In this document: piece by piece, positions 7,630-13,946 of the stretch
Layout: each line of letters begins with the position of its first letter
How positions within the stretch are numbered: the first letter of the stretch is position 1
From: Candidatus Gastranaerophilales bacterium
GTDB taxonomy: Bacteria; Cyanobacteriota; Vampirovibrionia; Gastranaerophilales; Gastranaerophilaceae
Assembly: GCA_021205645.1 (NCBI GenBank)
Contig: JAJPXE010000231.1
Location: 1 to 20,121 of the forward strand
Length of the DNA: 20,121 nucleotides
Reading direction: 5' to 3'
Notes under the pieces: model-generated
Told to the model about the DNA's origin: nothing
The model's input: the letters and a program-made list of their open reading frames with translations, nothing else
Database searches by the model: none
Made by a program: the position numbers and the translations under genes

Positions 7630-8244
7630 TTACATTGAAAGATATTTTAAAGTCTCTCGTAATAATTCTTCTGTATCATCTTTATTTTTGCACCTTTCCG
7701 TAACCACTTTATAAGCCGTATTTATTTCATCTTCCGAATAACCGAGCGATAACAATACTGAAGTTGTTTCCCTGCATGCCGGTGACAGTTCTGTACCGGC
7801 GAATTTTTCGGACACAGACGATATATTAGCTTTTATGAGTTTGTCCCGCAATTCCAGAATAATCTTTTGTGCCAGTTTTGTACCGACACCTTTTGCAAGA
7901 GTTAACTCTTTGTACTCACCGTTTATTACTATAGAAATTAAATCGCAGGTATCAAATCTGCCGAGCAAAGCCAGCGCCATTTTGGTGCCGACCCCGGAAA
8001 CAGATACGAGATAATTAAAAATATCTCTGGTTTCTTTCTTTTGAAATCCGCACAGAGACATTAAATCTTCTTTATGTATAAGTTTCGTGTATATTTTGAT
8101 CTCTGTATCAGAGTCAGAAACACTGTTATAATCTAATTCCGAAACTTCTGTTTTATATCCGATACCGCCGATATCAACAACAAGATAATAACTGTTGTTA
8201 GATATATATTTCTCTTCAAGTGTACCTTTTATATACTCAAACAC
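7630..8244 (-). CDS. ruvA: Holliday junction branch-migration protein RuvA
   Basis: 204 residues, the usual RuvA length. RuvA tetramers bind four-way DNA junctions and position the RuvB motor for branch migration during recombination repair. The sequence shows the N-terminal OB-like domain (about 1-64, starting MFEYIKGTL and containing GGIGYK and KEDLMSLCGF), two helix-hairpin-helix motifs (SVSGVGTKMALALL and AKGVGTKLAQKIILELRDKL), a flexible linker, and the small C-terminal domain that contacts RuvB (TSVLLSLGYSEDEI onward). The start is GTG at 8244 with AGGGG six nt before it. It overlaps the end of dxr by 16 nt, so the two are translationally linked. No ruvB or ruvC is present in the window. 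Confidence 0.95.
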   Translation of the reverse strand: MFEYIKGTLEEKYISNNSYYLVVDIGGIGYKTEVSELDYNSVSDSDTEIKIYTKLIHKEDLMSLCGFQKKETRDIFNYLVSVSGVGTKMALALLGRFDTCDLISIVINGEYKELTLAKGVGTKLAQKIILELRDKLIKANISSVSEKFAGTELSPACRETTSVLLSLGYSEDEINTAYKVVTERCKNKDDTEELLRETLKYLSM

Positions 8245-9380
8245 TCACAACCCCTATTTATCAGTTCTTTTGTTTTTTCTCTTATTTCTTTATCGACCTC
8301 AAAAATCTCATCAATCGACGGATTTTTTATCGGAATATGAGAGGAATAAATTTTTTCTGTTATTTGATATATTTCAAACAGGTTTATTTTGCCGTCGAGG
8401 AAAGCAAAAACAGCTTCTTCATCTGCCACATTCATCGCAGCCGGTGCACTGCCTCCTGTTTTTCCGGCACTGTATGCTAGATTAAGAAATCCGAAGCGCT
8501 CATAATCCGGTGATGAAAAATCCAGCCTTGCAATATCAGAGAAGCTGAAACTTTTGGATTTTATCCCTTCAAATCTTTCGGGATAACAAATTGCATATTG
8601 AATCGGTATATGCATGCTGGGTAAACCTAACTGGGCTATAACACTTCCGTCAATATATTCAATAGCTGAATGGACAATACTTTGAGGGTGAATTACAACC
8701 TCAATGTTTTCATAAGGCATCCCGAATAAGTGATGAGCCTCAATAACTTCCAGACCTTTATTCATAAGAGTGGCACTATCAACCGTAATTTTTTTTCCCA
8801 TATTCCAACGCGGGTGAGCAAGTGCATCTTCAACCGGCGCCGATTTTATATCATCAATAGTTTTATTTAAAAACGGACCTCCTGAGGCTGTTATTATAAG
8901 TTTTGATACCTGTGAGATATCTTTTATACACTGATGAATTGCACAATGTTCGCTATCTACGGGAATAATTTTGACACCATTTTCTTTCGCAAGTTTCATA
9001 ACGATATCACCTGCCATAACGAGTGTTTCTTTATTTGCAAGTGCTACATTGATATGATTTTTAATCGCTGTTATAGTAGGTTTTAACCCTATTTGGCCGG
9101 ATACAGCGACAAGAATTATGTCATTTTCAGTATTAGAACATATCTCCTCAAGTCCGGACATGCCGGAAAGAATATGCTTACAACCGATAATTTTATCAGA
9201 ATTAGCGGAAACACACACCGATTTTGGTTTAAACTTAGCTATTTGTTCATTGAGTAAATCAATATTACCGCCTGCAGTGAGTGATATTATCTCAAATCTA
9301 TCCCCTAATCTCTCAACGACTTCTAAAGCCTGTCTCCCTATTGAGCCAGTCGAACCCAATATACTGATTTTTTTCCTCAT
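8229..9380 (-). CDS. dxr: 1-deoxy-D-xylulose 5-phosphate reductoisomerase
   Basis: 383 residues from the ATG at 9380. Dxr makes 2-C-methyl-D-erythritol 4-phosphate from DXP using NADPH and a divalent metal, the committed step of the MEP isoprenoid route. Visible motifs: the NADPH loop GSTGSIG (9-15), NKETL (116-120), the metal/substrate site PVDSEHCAIHQ (D142, E144), TASGGPF, HPRWNMGKKITVDSATLMNKGLE, and HPQSIVHS (221-228). In-frame ATGs at 9422 and 9404 would add 14 or 8 residues, but these do not resemble Dxr, and the family starts right at the beta strand before GSTGSIG. None of the three starts has a good Shine-Dalgarno; see the TATAAT element. Its 3' end overlaps ruvA. Confidence 0.95.
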   Translation of the reverse strand: MRKKISILGSTGSIGRQALEVVERLGDRFEIISLTAGGNIDLLNEQIAKFKPKSVCVSANSDKIIGCKHILSGMSGLEEICSNTENDIILVAVSGQIGLKPTITAIKNHINVALANKETLVMAGDIVMKLAKENGVKIIPVDSEHCAIHQCIKDISQVSKLIITASGGPFLNKTIDDIKSAPVEDALAHPRWNMGKKITVDSATLMNKGLEVIEAHHLFGMPYENIEVVIHPQSIVHSAIEYIDGSVIAQLGLPSMHIPIQYAICYPERFEGIKSKSFSFSDIARLDFSSPDYERFGFLNLAYSAGKTGGSAPAAMNVADEEAVFAFLDGKINLFEIYQITEKIYSSHIPIKNPSIDEIFEVDKEIREKTKELINRGCECLSI

Positions 9381-9386
9381 ACTTTG

Positions 9387-9392
9387 ATTATA
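9387..9392 (-). promoter_or_regulatory. Possible -10 element for a leaderless dxr mRNA
   Basis: On the minus strand a perfect TATAAT ends 6 nt before the preferred dxr ATG at 9380, so transcription would begin at or next to the start codon. This fits the absence of a Shine-Dalgarno. No convincing -35 hexamer is seen at 16-18 nt. In AT-rich DNA a chance TATAAT is common, so this is weak. Confidence 0.3.
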
Positions 9393-9464
9393 CTTCAAAA
9401 AATTCATCTTTTCATATAGCATTTACAATAGTTTACAGAGTTCGCACAAAATTGCTTTCTTTGC

Positions 9465-9570
9465 CCGCTCCGGAGCGGCAGCTGGGGTAAAACGCACAGC
9501 ATTTTACATGACCTGCCGAGCGACAGCGGTTTTGTTCGTACCGACAGACTTAACAGCCGTTAAAACCGCT
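9465..9570. repeat. GC-rich intergenic repeat patch between dxr and the acidic exported-protein gene
   Basis: This patch stands out from its AT-rich surroundings. It contains a perfect 14-bp palindrome CCGCTCCGGAGCGG (9465-9478), an imperfect direct repeat (CGGAGCGGCAGC at 9471-9482, CCGAGCGACAGC at 9516-9527, 10 of 12 alike) and an inverted pair AGCGGTTTT (9525-9533) / AAAACCGCT (9562-9570). The second arm lies in the last codons and stop of the gene ending at 9560. No T run follows a stem on the minus strand, so it is not an ordinary intrinsic terminator. The 9-mer GCTGCCGCT is shared with the patch at 10814-10882. Confidence 0.45.
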
Positions 9571-10729
9571 CTGTTCTGAATATTGTCGTGTATTTATACG
9601 ATCCGTAATACAAATCTATCAAAAGAAAATTGTTATCTAGATCCGTCAGTTCCAAATTGGTCTGGATTGCAGGTTTTCGCTTCGATTTTCTGATGTATTT
9701 ACCCCACGAGTTTAAGAACTTAATCTGCCATCTCTGTGATTTTTTCATATCAAGCTCTTTAAGGTTATCTCTGTAATAAAACTCTGATGTGTAATCCTTT
9801 GCAATCACAGGAATGGTATATTTAACAACTCCCGCTTCCTTAAATAACAAATACCAGTCACCTTTGTATTTACGCGGTGTCAACAGATAATATCCGGGAG
9901 GAATGGTAATAGTTTTAAAATATATCGGTGCATTAAGCCTGAACAGAGGATATGGTGACCAGGCAGTATCTTTCATATCATAATACTGGTCAGGGTCAAC
10001 ACCGTGAACAAAAGTGAACGTAGGAACAGGCATGTCCCTGTACATTTGCTCGAAATCATCCTGAGAATAGGTTTTTGGCTGTGCCGGCTGTTCTTCTGTA
10101 CTTTCTGCGTTTTCCGCATTCTCCGCGTTATCTGAATTAAGCGGATCGACATTCTCAATGTTATCTGTTACTTCTTCTGTTTCTGAAGTTTTTTTGTTCT
10201 TCTTTGTCTTTTTTTTCTTTTCTTTTTTTACGGGTGCAGGAGCAGTTTCTATATTCTGCGTTTCTTCTTCTTCGACTTTTTGCACAGGTTTAAAATTTTT
10301 GTCTTTAATATTTTCTTCGCTTGCATCGTAATTGATGGGATTATCATCACCACCGGTTATCTCATCAATTTCATCATCAGCAGATGGTGTTTGATTTTCG
10401 GTTGCTTCGTTTTTCCCTTCGCCGTTTCGGATTGCAGGCTGTTGTGTTTCTGACTCCGTTTCGGTTGTTCCTGTTTCTGCGGTTCCTGCTCCGGAGCCGC
10501 TTTCTGATTCAGTACCCCGAATGACCGGCATGTCTGTTCCCGTGGATTGAGAATTCTCACCCTGTCCTGCTTTTTCAGACTCTGTAGTCGTTTTCTCTCT
10601 TAAAATATTTTGGCTATCCATATAATACGGAGAATCCGCCGATGAAGGCTCCTGTTGAGGTATCGGCTCCCCAAACACCCCGCAAATACCTAATGATAAT
10701 ATAAAACTTAAAACAACCGTCTTTTTCAT
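9560..10729 (-). CDS. Exported acidic low-complexity protein of unknown function
   Basis: 389 residues from the ATG at 10729. The first 20 residues form a clear Sec signal peptide (MKK, hydrophobic core, likely cut after VFG before EP). C16 does not sit in a lipobox. Residues 21-235 are disordered-looking, rich in Glu, Thr, Asn and Pro, with a short NAE repeat (201-209) and a strongly basic patch at 168-180. Residues 237-389 look like a folded, aromatic- and Tyr-rich beta domain that I do not recognise; it includes PPGYYLLTPRKYKGDWYLLF and ends with several YY/KYT strands. An in-frame ATG at 10807 would bury the signal peptide behind a poor leader, so I reject it. No Shine-Dalgarno is evident. 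The stop lies inside an inverted repeat. A periplasmic or envelope-attached role is inferred. Confidence 0.85.
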   Translation of the reverse strand: MKKTVVLSFILSLGICGVFGEPIPQQEPSSADSPYYMDSQNILREKTTTESEKAGQGENSQSTGTDMPVIRGTESESGSGAGTAETGTTETESETQQPAIRNGEGKNEATENQTPSADDEIDEITGGDDNPINYDASEENIKDKNFKPVQKVEEEETQNIETAPAPVKKEKKKKTKKNKKTSETEEVTDNIENVDPLNSDNAENAENAESTEEQPAQPKTYSQDDFEQMYRDMPVPTFTFVHGVDPDQYYDMKDTAWSPYPLFRLNAPIYFKTITIPPGYYLLTPRKYKGDWYLLFKEAGVVKYTIPVIAKDYTSEFYYRDNLKELDMKKSQRWQIKFLNSWGKYIRKSKRKPAIQTNLELTDLDNNFLLIDLYYGSYKYTTIFRTERF

Positions 10730-10813
10730 ATTATATATTTTAATAAAATTTTTCAAAAAAAACAAATTATCGCATTTAAATGTGCAGAAAATTGAAATAT
10801 ATATCACAATTTT

Positions 10814-10882
10814 CCCCTGCCCTTTCCCGCTGCCGCTTGTTCGTTAACAAATTATGCCACCTCCATCCGGTGAGGGCAGGGG
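10814..10882. repeat. Intergenic inverted repeat (MITE-like)
   Basis: CCCCTGCCCT (10814-10823) and AGGGCAGGGG (10873-10882) are exact 10-bp inverted ends around 49 nt that contain GCTGCCGCT and the small hairpin TTGTTCGTTAACAA. There is no coding capacity. The right half (10856-10882) resembles positions 53-79 in inverse orientation. The patch lies between the rplA terminator and the start of the acidic exported-protein gene. It fits a short non-autonomous repeat; no flanking target duplication is obvious. Confidence 0.5.
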
Positions 10883-10908
10883 TATATGTTTTTTTAGTAT
10901 TAACAATT

Positions 10909-10942
10909 AAAAAAAAAGGGGTTGAAAATCTTAATCAACCCC
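10909..10942 (-). terminator. Intrinsic terminator of the rpmG-rplA operon
   Basis: On the minus strand GGGGTTGA (complement of 10935-10942) pairs with TCAACCCC (complement of 10918-10925) around a 9-nt AT-rich loop, followed at once by nine T (complement of 10909-10917). The stem starts 6 nt beyond the rplA stop codon. Confidence 0.92.
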
Positions 10943-10948
10943 AAAGTA

Positions 10949-11674
10949 TCAACCAACAATCTCTTTTACTTCGGCTGCCAAGCCCTTACTGTCAAGTTTT
11001 ATACCTGGCCCCATAGTAGTTGTTATATAAACTGATTTTACAAATGTACCCTTTGCAGATGACGGTTTTGCTCTCAAAATTGCATCAGCCAGTGTTGCAA
11101 AGTTCTTTGTCAGATCCTGAGCCGTAAATTTAACTTTTCCTACCGGACAGTGTATCATGCCCTGTTTGTCAGCACGGAACTCAACTTTACCTGCCTTTGC
11201 CTCTTTTACCGCACCTGCTATATCAAGTGTTACTGTTCCGGTTTTAGGGTTAGGCATTAAACCTTTCGGACCTAAAACACGACCTAACTTCCCGAGCATT
11301 CCCATACAATCAGGTGTTGCTATCAATGTATCAAACTCAAACCAACCGCCGGAAATCTTGTCAATGATATCTTCCGTGCCTGCATAATCTGCACCGGCCT
11401 CTGTTGCCTCTGCAACTTTCGGCCCTTTTGCTATTACACATACACGGACCTCTTTGCCTAATCCTGCCGGTAGCACAACTGTTGAACGTATTTGCTGATC
11501 CGCATGCTTTACGTCTATACCCAATCTCATGTGACACTCTACCGTCTCATCAAATTTTGCTACCGCCTTTGATATTTCTTGCAGCTTTTCTACTGCCGCA
11601 GTTATCGTTGAAGGCTGTTCAAAACCCTCTAACATTTCATTAACTTTTTGTTGTCTTTTTGTAATTTTTGCCAT
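10949..11674 (-). CDS. rplA: 50S ribosomal protein L1
   Basis: 241 residues from the ATG at 11674, with AAAGGA nine nt upstream; the longer in-frame start at 11719 reads through that site and is rejected. L1 forms the mobile stalk that handles E-site tRNA, and in many bacteria it represses its own operon. Family hallmarks are present: an N-terminal MAKITKRQQK helix, the EVRVCVIAKGP strand, the domain II stretch CMGMLGKLGRVLGPKGLMPN followed by PKTGTV, and the closing KGTFVKSVYITTTMGPG. It follows rplK by 60 nt and ends immediately before a strong terminator. rplJ and rplL, which commonly come next, are absent. Confidence 0.97.
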   Translation of the reverse strand: MAKITKRQQKVNEMLEGFEQPSTITAAVEKLQEISKAVAKFDETVECHMRLGIDVKHADQQIRSTVVLPAGLGKEVRVCVIAKGPKVAEATEAGADYAGTEDIIDKISGGWFEFDTLIATPDCMGMLGKLGRVLGPKGLMPNPKTGTVTLDIAGAVKEAKAGKVEFRADKQGMIHCPVGKVKFTAQDLTKNFATLADAILRAKPSSAKGTFVKSVYITTTMGPGIKLDSKGLAAEVKEIVG

Positions 11675-11734
11675 TTTTAATTTCCTTTCATGGTCGTAAC
11701 GGACATTATGTCCTTCCATAATTCAGCCTGCCGG

Positions 11735-12160
11735 CTATTCCTTTACTGTAACACCCATTGAGCGGCAAGAGCCTTTTATCATATTAACCGCTGATTCCAA
11801 ACTTGTTGCATTTAAATCGTTCATTTTGATTTTTGCGATTTCTTCAAGCTGTGCAACAGTTATCTCGCCTACCTTGTCTTTCTTCGGATTTGATGAACCT
11901 TTGGAAAGATTTAACGCTTTTTTTATTAAAATCGGCGCAGGAGGTGACTTGATTACAAAGGTGAAACTTCTGTCTTCATAAACATCTATAACTACAGGGA
12001 TGATATATCCTGCTTTATCCTGTGTCTGTGCATTGAATTGCTTACAGAAATCCATTATGTTAACACCGTGCTGACCCAATGCAGGACCTACAGGCGGTGA
12101 CGGATTCGCTTTCCCTGCCTCTATTTGCAGTTTGATTTTTCCTACTACTTTCTTTGCCAT
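11735..12160 (-). CDS. rplK: 50S ribosomal protein L11
   Basis: 141 residues, the standard L11 length. L11 binds the GTPase-associated centre of 23S rRNA and is needed for RelA-type stringent signalling on the ribosome. The N-terminal domain carries the Pro-rich segment PSPPVGPALGQHGVNIMDFC and the C-terminal RNA-binding domain includes KSPPAPILIKKAL and the closing GSCRSMGV. The Shine-Dalgarno AAAGGAG is well placed. A hairpin between nusG and this gene may be the L1 control site. Confidence 0.97.
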   Translation of the reverse strand: MAKKVVGKIKLQIEAGKANPSPPVGPALGQHGVNIMDFCKQFNAQTQDKAGYIIPVVIDVYEDRSFTFVIKSPPAPILIKKALNLSKGSSNPKKDKVGEITVAQLEEIAKIKMNDLNATSLESAVNMIKGSCRSMGVTVKE

Positions 12161-12174
12161 TTTTATCTCCTTTC

Positions 12175-12203
12175 GTGGTACAAACGGGATATCCCCCTTC
12201 CAC
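12175..12203 (-). promoter_or_regulatory. Candidate L1-binding leader hairpin before rplK
   Basis: In the 57-nt gap between nusG and rplK the minus strand reads GTGG (12203-12200), an AAGG side, GGGAT/ATCCC (12195-12186), a GTTTGTA side, then CCAC (12178-12175). That makes two short helices joined by an asymmetric internal loop, ending right before the rplK Shine-Dalgarno. L1 is known to repress its operon through a two-helix, asymmetric-loop mimic of its 23S site. The architecture and place fit, but I have not matched it to a covariance model. Confidence 0.4.
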
Positions 12204-12217
12204 TTACTTTAGCTTCG

Positions 12218-12838
12218 TTATATCTTTTGTATTTGTTTGTATTCTAACTCAACAGGAGTCTCTCTGCCGAATATTGATACACTTGCACGTAATTTTGATT
12301 TGTCAGGATAAACTTCGGTAATCTCTCCGATAAACTCGGCAAACGGTCCCGATACAATTCTGACCTTGTCGCCGACTTTAACATCAAGTTCAATTTTCTG
12401 GGTTTGTGAACCGGCTCTGTTGATAATTTTCTTTATTTCACTGTCTTTTGCAGGAATAGGACGCTTTGCCGAACCTACAAACTTCGTTACACCTGCCGTA
12501 TGGCGAACTACATACCAGCTGTCCTCGTCCATTATCATCTCGACTAATACATAACCGGGAAATATTTTTTCATCTTTCTCCTGCTTTTTACCGCCCTTTA
12601 TCTGTGTTACAGTCTTTTGCGGAACTTCTACACGGAATATTTTATCCGACATATTCATATATTCTATACGCTTTTCAAGGTTTCCCTTTACTTTGTTCTC
12701 ATAGCCCGAATATGTATGGACTATATACCAGCGTTTTTCATTCTTTTTTGATGACTTCTTTTCAACAGTATCAACATCAGAACTCGTATCTTCTGATGTT
12801 ATTTCTTCCTGCTCAAAATTTCCTTCGTTTTCAACCAT
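12218..12838 (-). CDS. nusG: Transcription elongation/termination factor NusG
   Basis: 206 residues from ATG 12838, preceded by AGGTG with a 6-nt gap; a GTG at 12847 would add three residues with no Shine-Dalgarno. NusG binds RNA polymerase and couples it to Rho or the ribosome. The NGN domain begins at RWYIVHTYSGYE (about residue 36) and includes FPGYVLVEM, and the C-terminal KOW domain has VGDKVRIVSGPFAEFIGEI. Before the NGN domain lies an extra stretch of about 35 residues, very rich in Glu, Asp and Ser and then Lys; many NusG proteins start almost directly at the RWY strand. It is 9 nt downstream of secE. Confidence 0.96.
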   Translation of the reverse strand: MVENEGNFEQEEITSEDTSSDVDTVEKKSSKKNEKRWYIVHTYSGYENKVKGNLEKRIEYMNMSDKIFRVEVPQKTVTQIKGGKKQEKDEKIFPGYVLVEMIMDEDSWYVVRHTAGVTKFVGSAKRPIPAKDSEIKKIINRAGSQTQKIELDVKVGDKVRIVSGPFAEFIGEITEVYPDKSKLRASVSIFGRETPVELEYKQIQKI

Positions 12839-12847
12839 TCTTTTCAC

Positions 12848-13045
12848 CTATCTTGTCGGAATTAATCCAAACATTGCTTTAAATATAATGTCTATTAAAT
12901 ATACCGATACCGTAAATAAGAAAACAATAGCAATAACGGCAACCGTTTCCGCAATAACCTGCTTCCTCTCAGGCCAGGTTATTTTTGCCCATTCCAGTTT
13001 TACTGATTTTAAATATGCAATTATACCGTTAAGTGTATCGTTCAT
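12848..13045 (-). CDS. secE: Preprotein translocase subunit SecE
   Basis: 65 residues from the ATG at 13045, the short single-span form of SecE. SecE clamps SecY in the inner-membrane protein channel. An amphipathic helix with the family motif EWAKITWPERKQVIAET is followed by one membrane helix (AVIAIVFLFTVSVYLIDIIF). A longer reading from 13141 would run through the tRNA gene, so it is rejected. An AAAGGAAAAGAG site precedes the ATG. Immediately downstream of tRNA-Trp and upstream of nusG, the classic arrangement. Confidence 0.95.
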   Translation of the reverse strand: MNDTLNGIIAYLKSVKLEWAKITWPERKQVIAETVAVIAIVFLFTVSVYLIDIIFKAMFGLIPTR

Positions 13046-13064
13046 CTCTTTTCCTTTTATAATT

Positions 13065-13137
13065 CGCGCCCTGAAGGACTCGAACCCTCGACATCCGGTT
13101 TTGGAGACCGACGTTCTACCGACTGAACTAAGGACGC
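13065..13137 (-). tRNA. tRNA-Trp (anticodon CCA)
   Basis: The minus strand folds as a tRNA: acceptor GCGTCCT pairs with AGGGCGC with one G-U pair; D arm with GTTCAGTCGGTAGAAC; anticodon stem TCGGT/ACCGG around CTCCAAA, giving CCA; T arm GAGGG-TTCGAGT-CCTTC; discriminator G at 13065. The 3' CCA is not encoded and must be added. It lies between rpmG and secE, a placement seen in many bacteria, and is probably processed from the operon transcript. Confidence 0.95.
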
Positions 13138-13175
13138 ACATAAGGCAGGACTGTCCCCGCCTGTATTCATCCTGT

Positions 13176-13343
13176 CTACTTGGTCTCCTTATGCACCGTG
13201 TGCTTTTTGCATGTCGGGCAATATTTGTTTAACTCAAGTCTTTCTTTTATATTCTTTTTGTTTTTTGTCGTAGTGTAATTTCTTTCCTTACAATTCTCAC
13301 ATGCCAGAACTGCCATCTTGTCTACTTTTCCTTTGATACCCAT
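13176..13343 (-). CDS. rpmG: 50S ribosomal protein L33
   Basis: 55 residues, read by hand from the minus strand (ATG 13343, TAG ending at 13176). L33 is a small protein of the large subunit near the E site. It has the zinc-ribbon pairs C-E-N-C and C-P-T-C and the family core KERNYTTTKNKKN and HTVHKETK, so this is the zinc-binding form. AAAGGA stands about 7 nt before the ATG; an internal ATG at 13316 is less well served. First gene of the rpmG, tRNA-Trp, secE, nusG, rplK, rplA unit. Confidence 0.95.
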   Translation of the reverse strand: MGIKGKVDKMAVLACENCKERNYTTTKNKKNIKERLELNKYCPTCKKHTVHKETK

Positions 13344-13373
13344 TTCTTTATCCTTTTTATTTTTGTTCTATTT

Positions 13374-13403
13374 AAAAAAGAATGTGCTGTCACATTCTTT
13401 TTT
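13374..13403 (-). terminator. Terminator-like (attenuator-like) hairpin in the rpmG leader
   Basis: GAATGTG (13380-13386) and CACATTC (13391-13397) form a perfect stem around four bases, flanked by A6 (13374-13379) and T6 (13398-13403), so 13 consecutive bases can pair. In either direction this is a textbook stem plus U tract. It lies between the proposed promoter (13416-13444) and the rpmG start 30 nt downstream, so on the minus strand it would sit in the 5' leader and could attenuate the operon. No plus-strand gene ends here that would need it. Confidence 0.65.
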
Positions 13404-13415
13404 ATCGGCTTTTTT

Positions 13416-13444
13416 ATGTTAAACTAAACATAAATTAATTGCAA
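13416..13444 (-). promoter_or_regulatory. Sigma70-type promoter for the rpmG-rplA operon
   Basis: On the minus strand TTGCAA (13444-13439) is followed by a 17-nt spacer and TAACAT (13421-13416). Both hexamers are near consensus with ideal spacing. Transcription would begin near 13409, giving a leader of about 65 nt that contains the terminator-like hairpin. The remaining bases up to 13561 hold a short AGGCT-A-AGCCT palindrome near 13500 and no gene. Confidence 0.6.
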
Positions 13445-13561
13445 ATATTTGTGTGTATTATATTACGCATTATTACATTAAATATTTTATCCCCGACCCA
13501 GGCTAAGCCTCACATTGTCATATTCTCTAATGTTTATTTTCGATTATAAGTTTAATCTGTA

Positions 13562-13617
13562 TATGAGGGTGCGAAAAATCAAAAATTTAATAAAAGTTAT
13601 TTTTTCGCAAACTCATA
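13562..13617 (+). promoter_or_regulatory. Long imperfect hairpin upstream of the small exported-protein gene
   Basis: TATGAG (13562-13567) pairs with CTCATA (13612-13617), and GCGAAAAA (13571-13578) with TTTTTCGC (13601-13608), separated by matching 3-nt bulges and an AT-rich loop. It ends about 25 nt before the start codon at 13642. It may be a regulator site, a leader RNA structure protecting or controlling translation, or part of the promoter. I see no clear -35/-10 pair for this gene. Confidence 0.5.
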
Positions 13618-13641
13618 AAGTATAGCTTATCAGGAGTATTT

Positions 13642-13932
13642 ATGTTAAAAAAAATAATTGTTTTAACTTTATTCGTTGTTACGTCATTAGCTGTATTTGC
13701 AGCCTATGAAGATACATCAAAAAATAATTTTAACAGAATATACGGCAGCGGACAAACATATCGCGGTTACTCGACGGCACCTGCGAAACCGGAACTGCCC
13801 GTGCTTAACCCAAACCAACAGCAAAGACAATTCGGACAGGATCCGGACAGCACTACAAGATATGATGCAAAATGCCAGTTTGGTGTATGTTTAGGTGCCC
13901 CGAGCAGTGGCGGAAGCACAGGAAACAGATAA
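13642..13932 (+). CDS. Small exported protein with a C-x4-C pair
   Basis: 96 residues. The first 20 residues are a strong Sec signal peptide (MLKK, hydrophobic core, likely cut after VFA before AYED), leaving a 76-residue product rich in Gln, Pro, Gly, Ser and Tyr. It has two cysteines, C78 and C83, that could form a small disulphide loop, and a Gly/Ser tail. AGGAG lies about 6 nt before the ATG. It stands alone on the plus strand, divergent from rpmG and converging on serS with a gap of only 14 nt. No family recognised; periplasmic or secreted is inferred from the signal peptide. Confidence 0.8.
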   Translation: MLKKIIVLTLFVVTSLAVFAAYEDTSKNNFNRIYGSGQTYRGYSTAPAKPELPVLNPNQQQRQFGQDPDSTTRYDAKCQFGVCLGAPSSGGSTGNR

Positions 13933-13946
13933 CATATTTTTTAACT

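Noticed and set aside
9465..9570. Intrinsic terminator for the acidic exported-protein gene
   Set aside because: Stems are present but no T run follows any of them on the minus strand.
10814..10882. Integron attC site
   Set aside because: The inverted ends do not carry RYYYAAC/GTTRRRY core sites and there is no integrase or cassette gene.
10780..11016. Plus-strand open frame across the rplA end
   Set aside because: It spans a repeat, the terminator and antisense rplA; no ribosome site or family likeness.
13046..13141. Longer SecE reading from 13141
   Set aside because: The extra codons are the tRNA-Trp gene read as protein; the ATG at 13045 has a strong ribosome site and gives normal SecE length.
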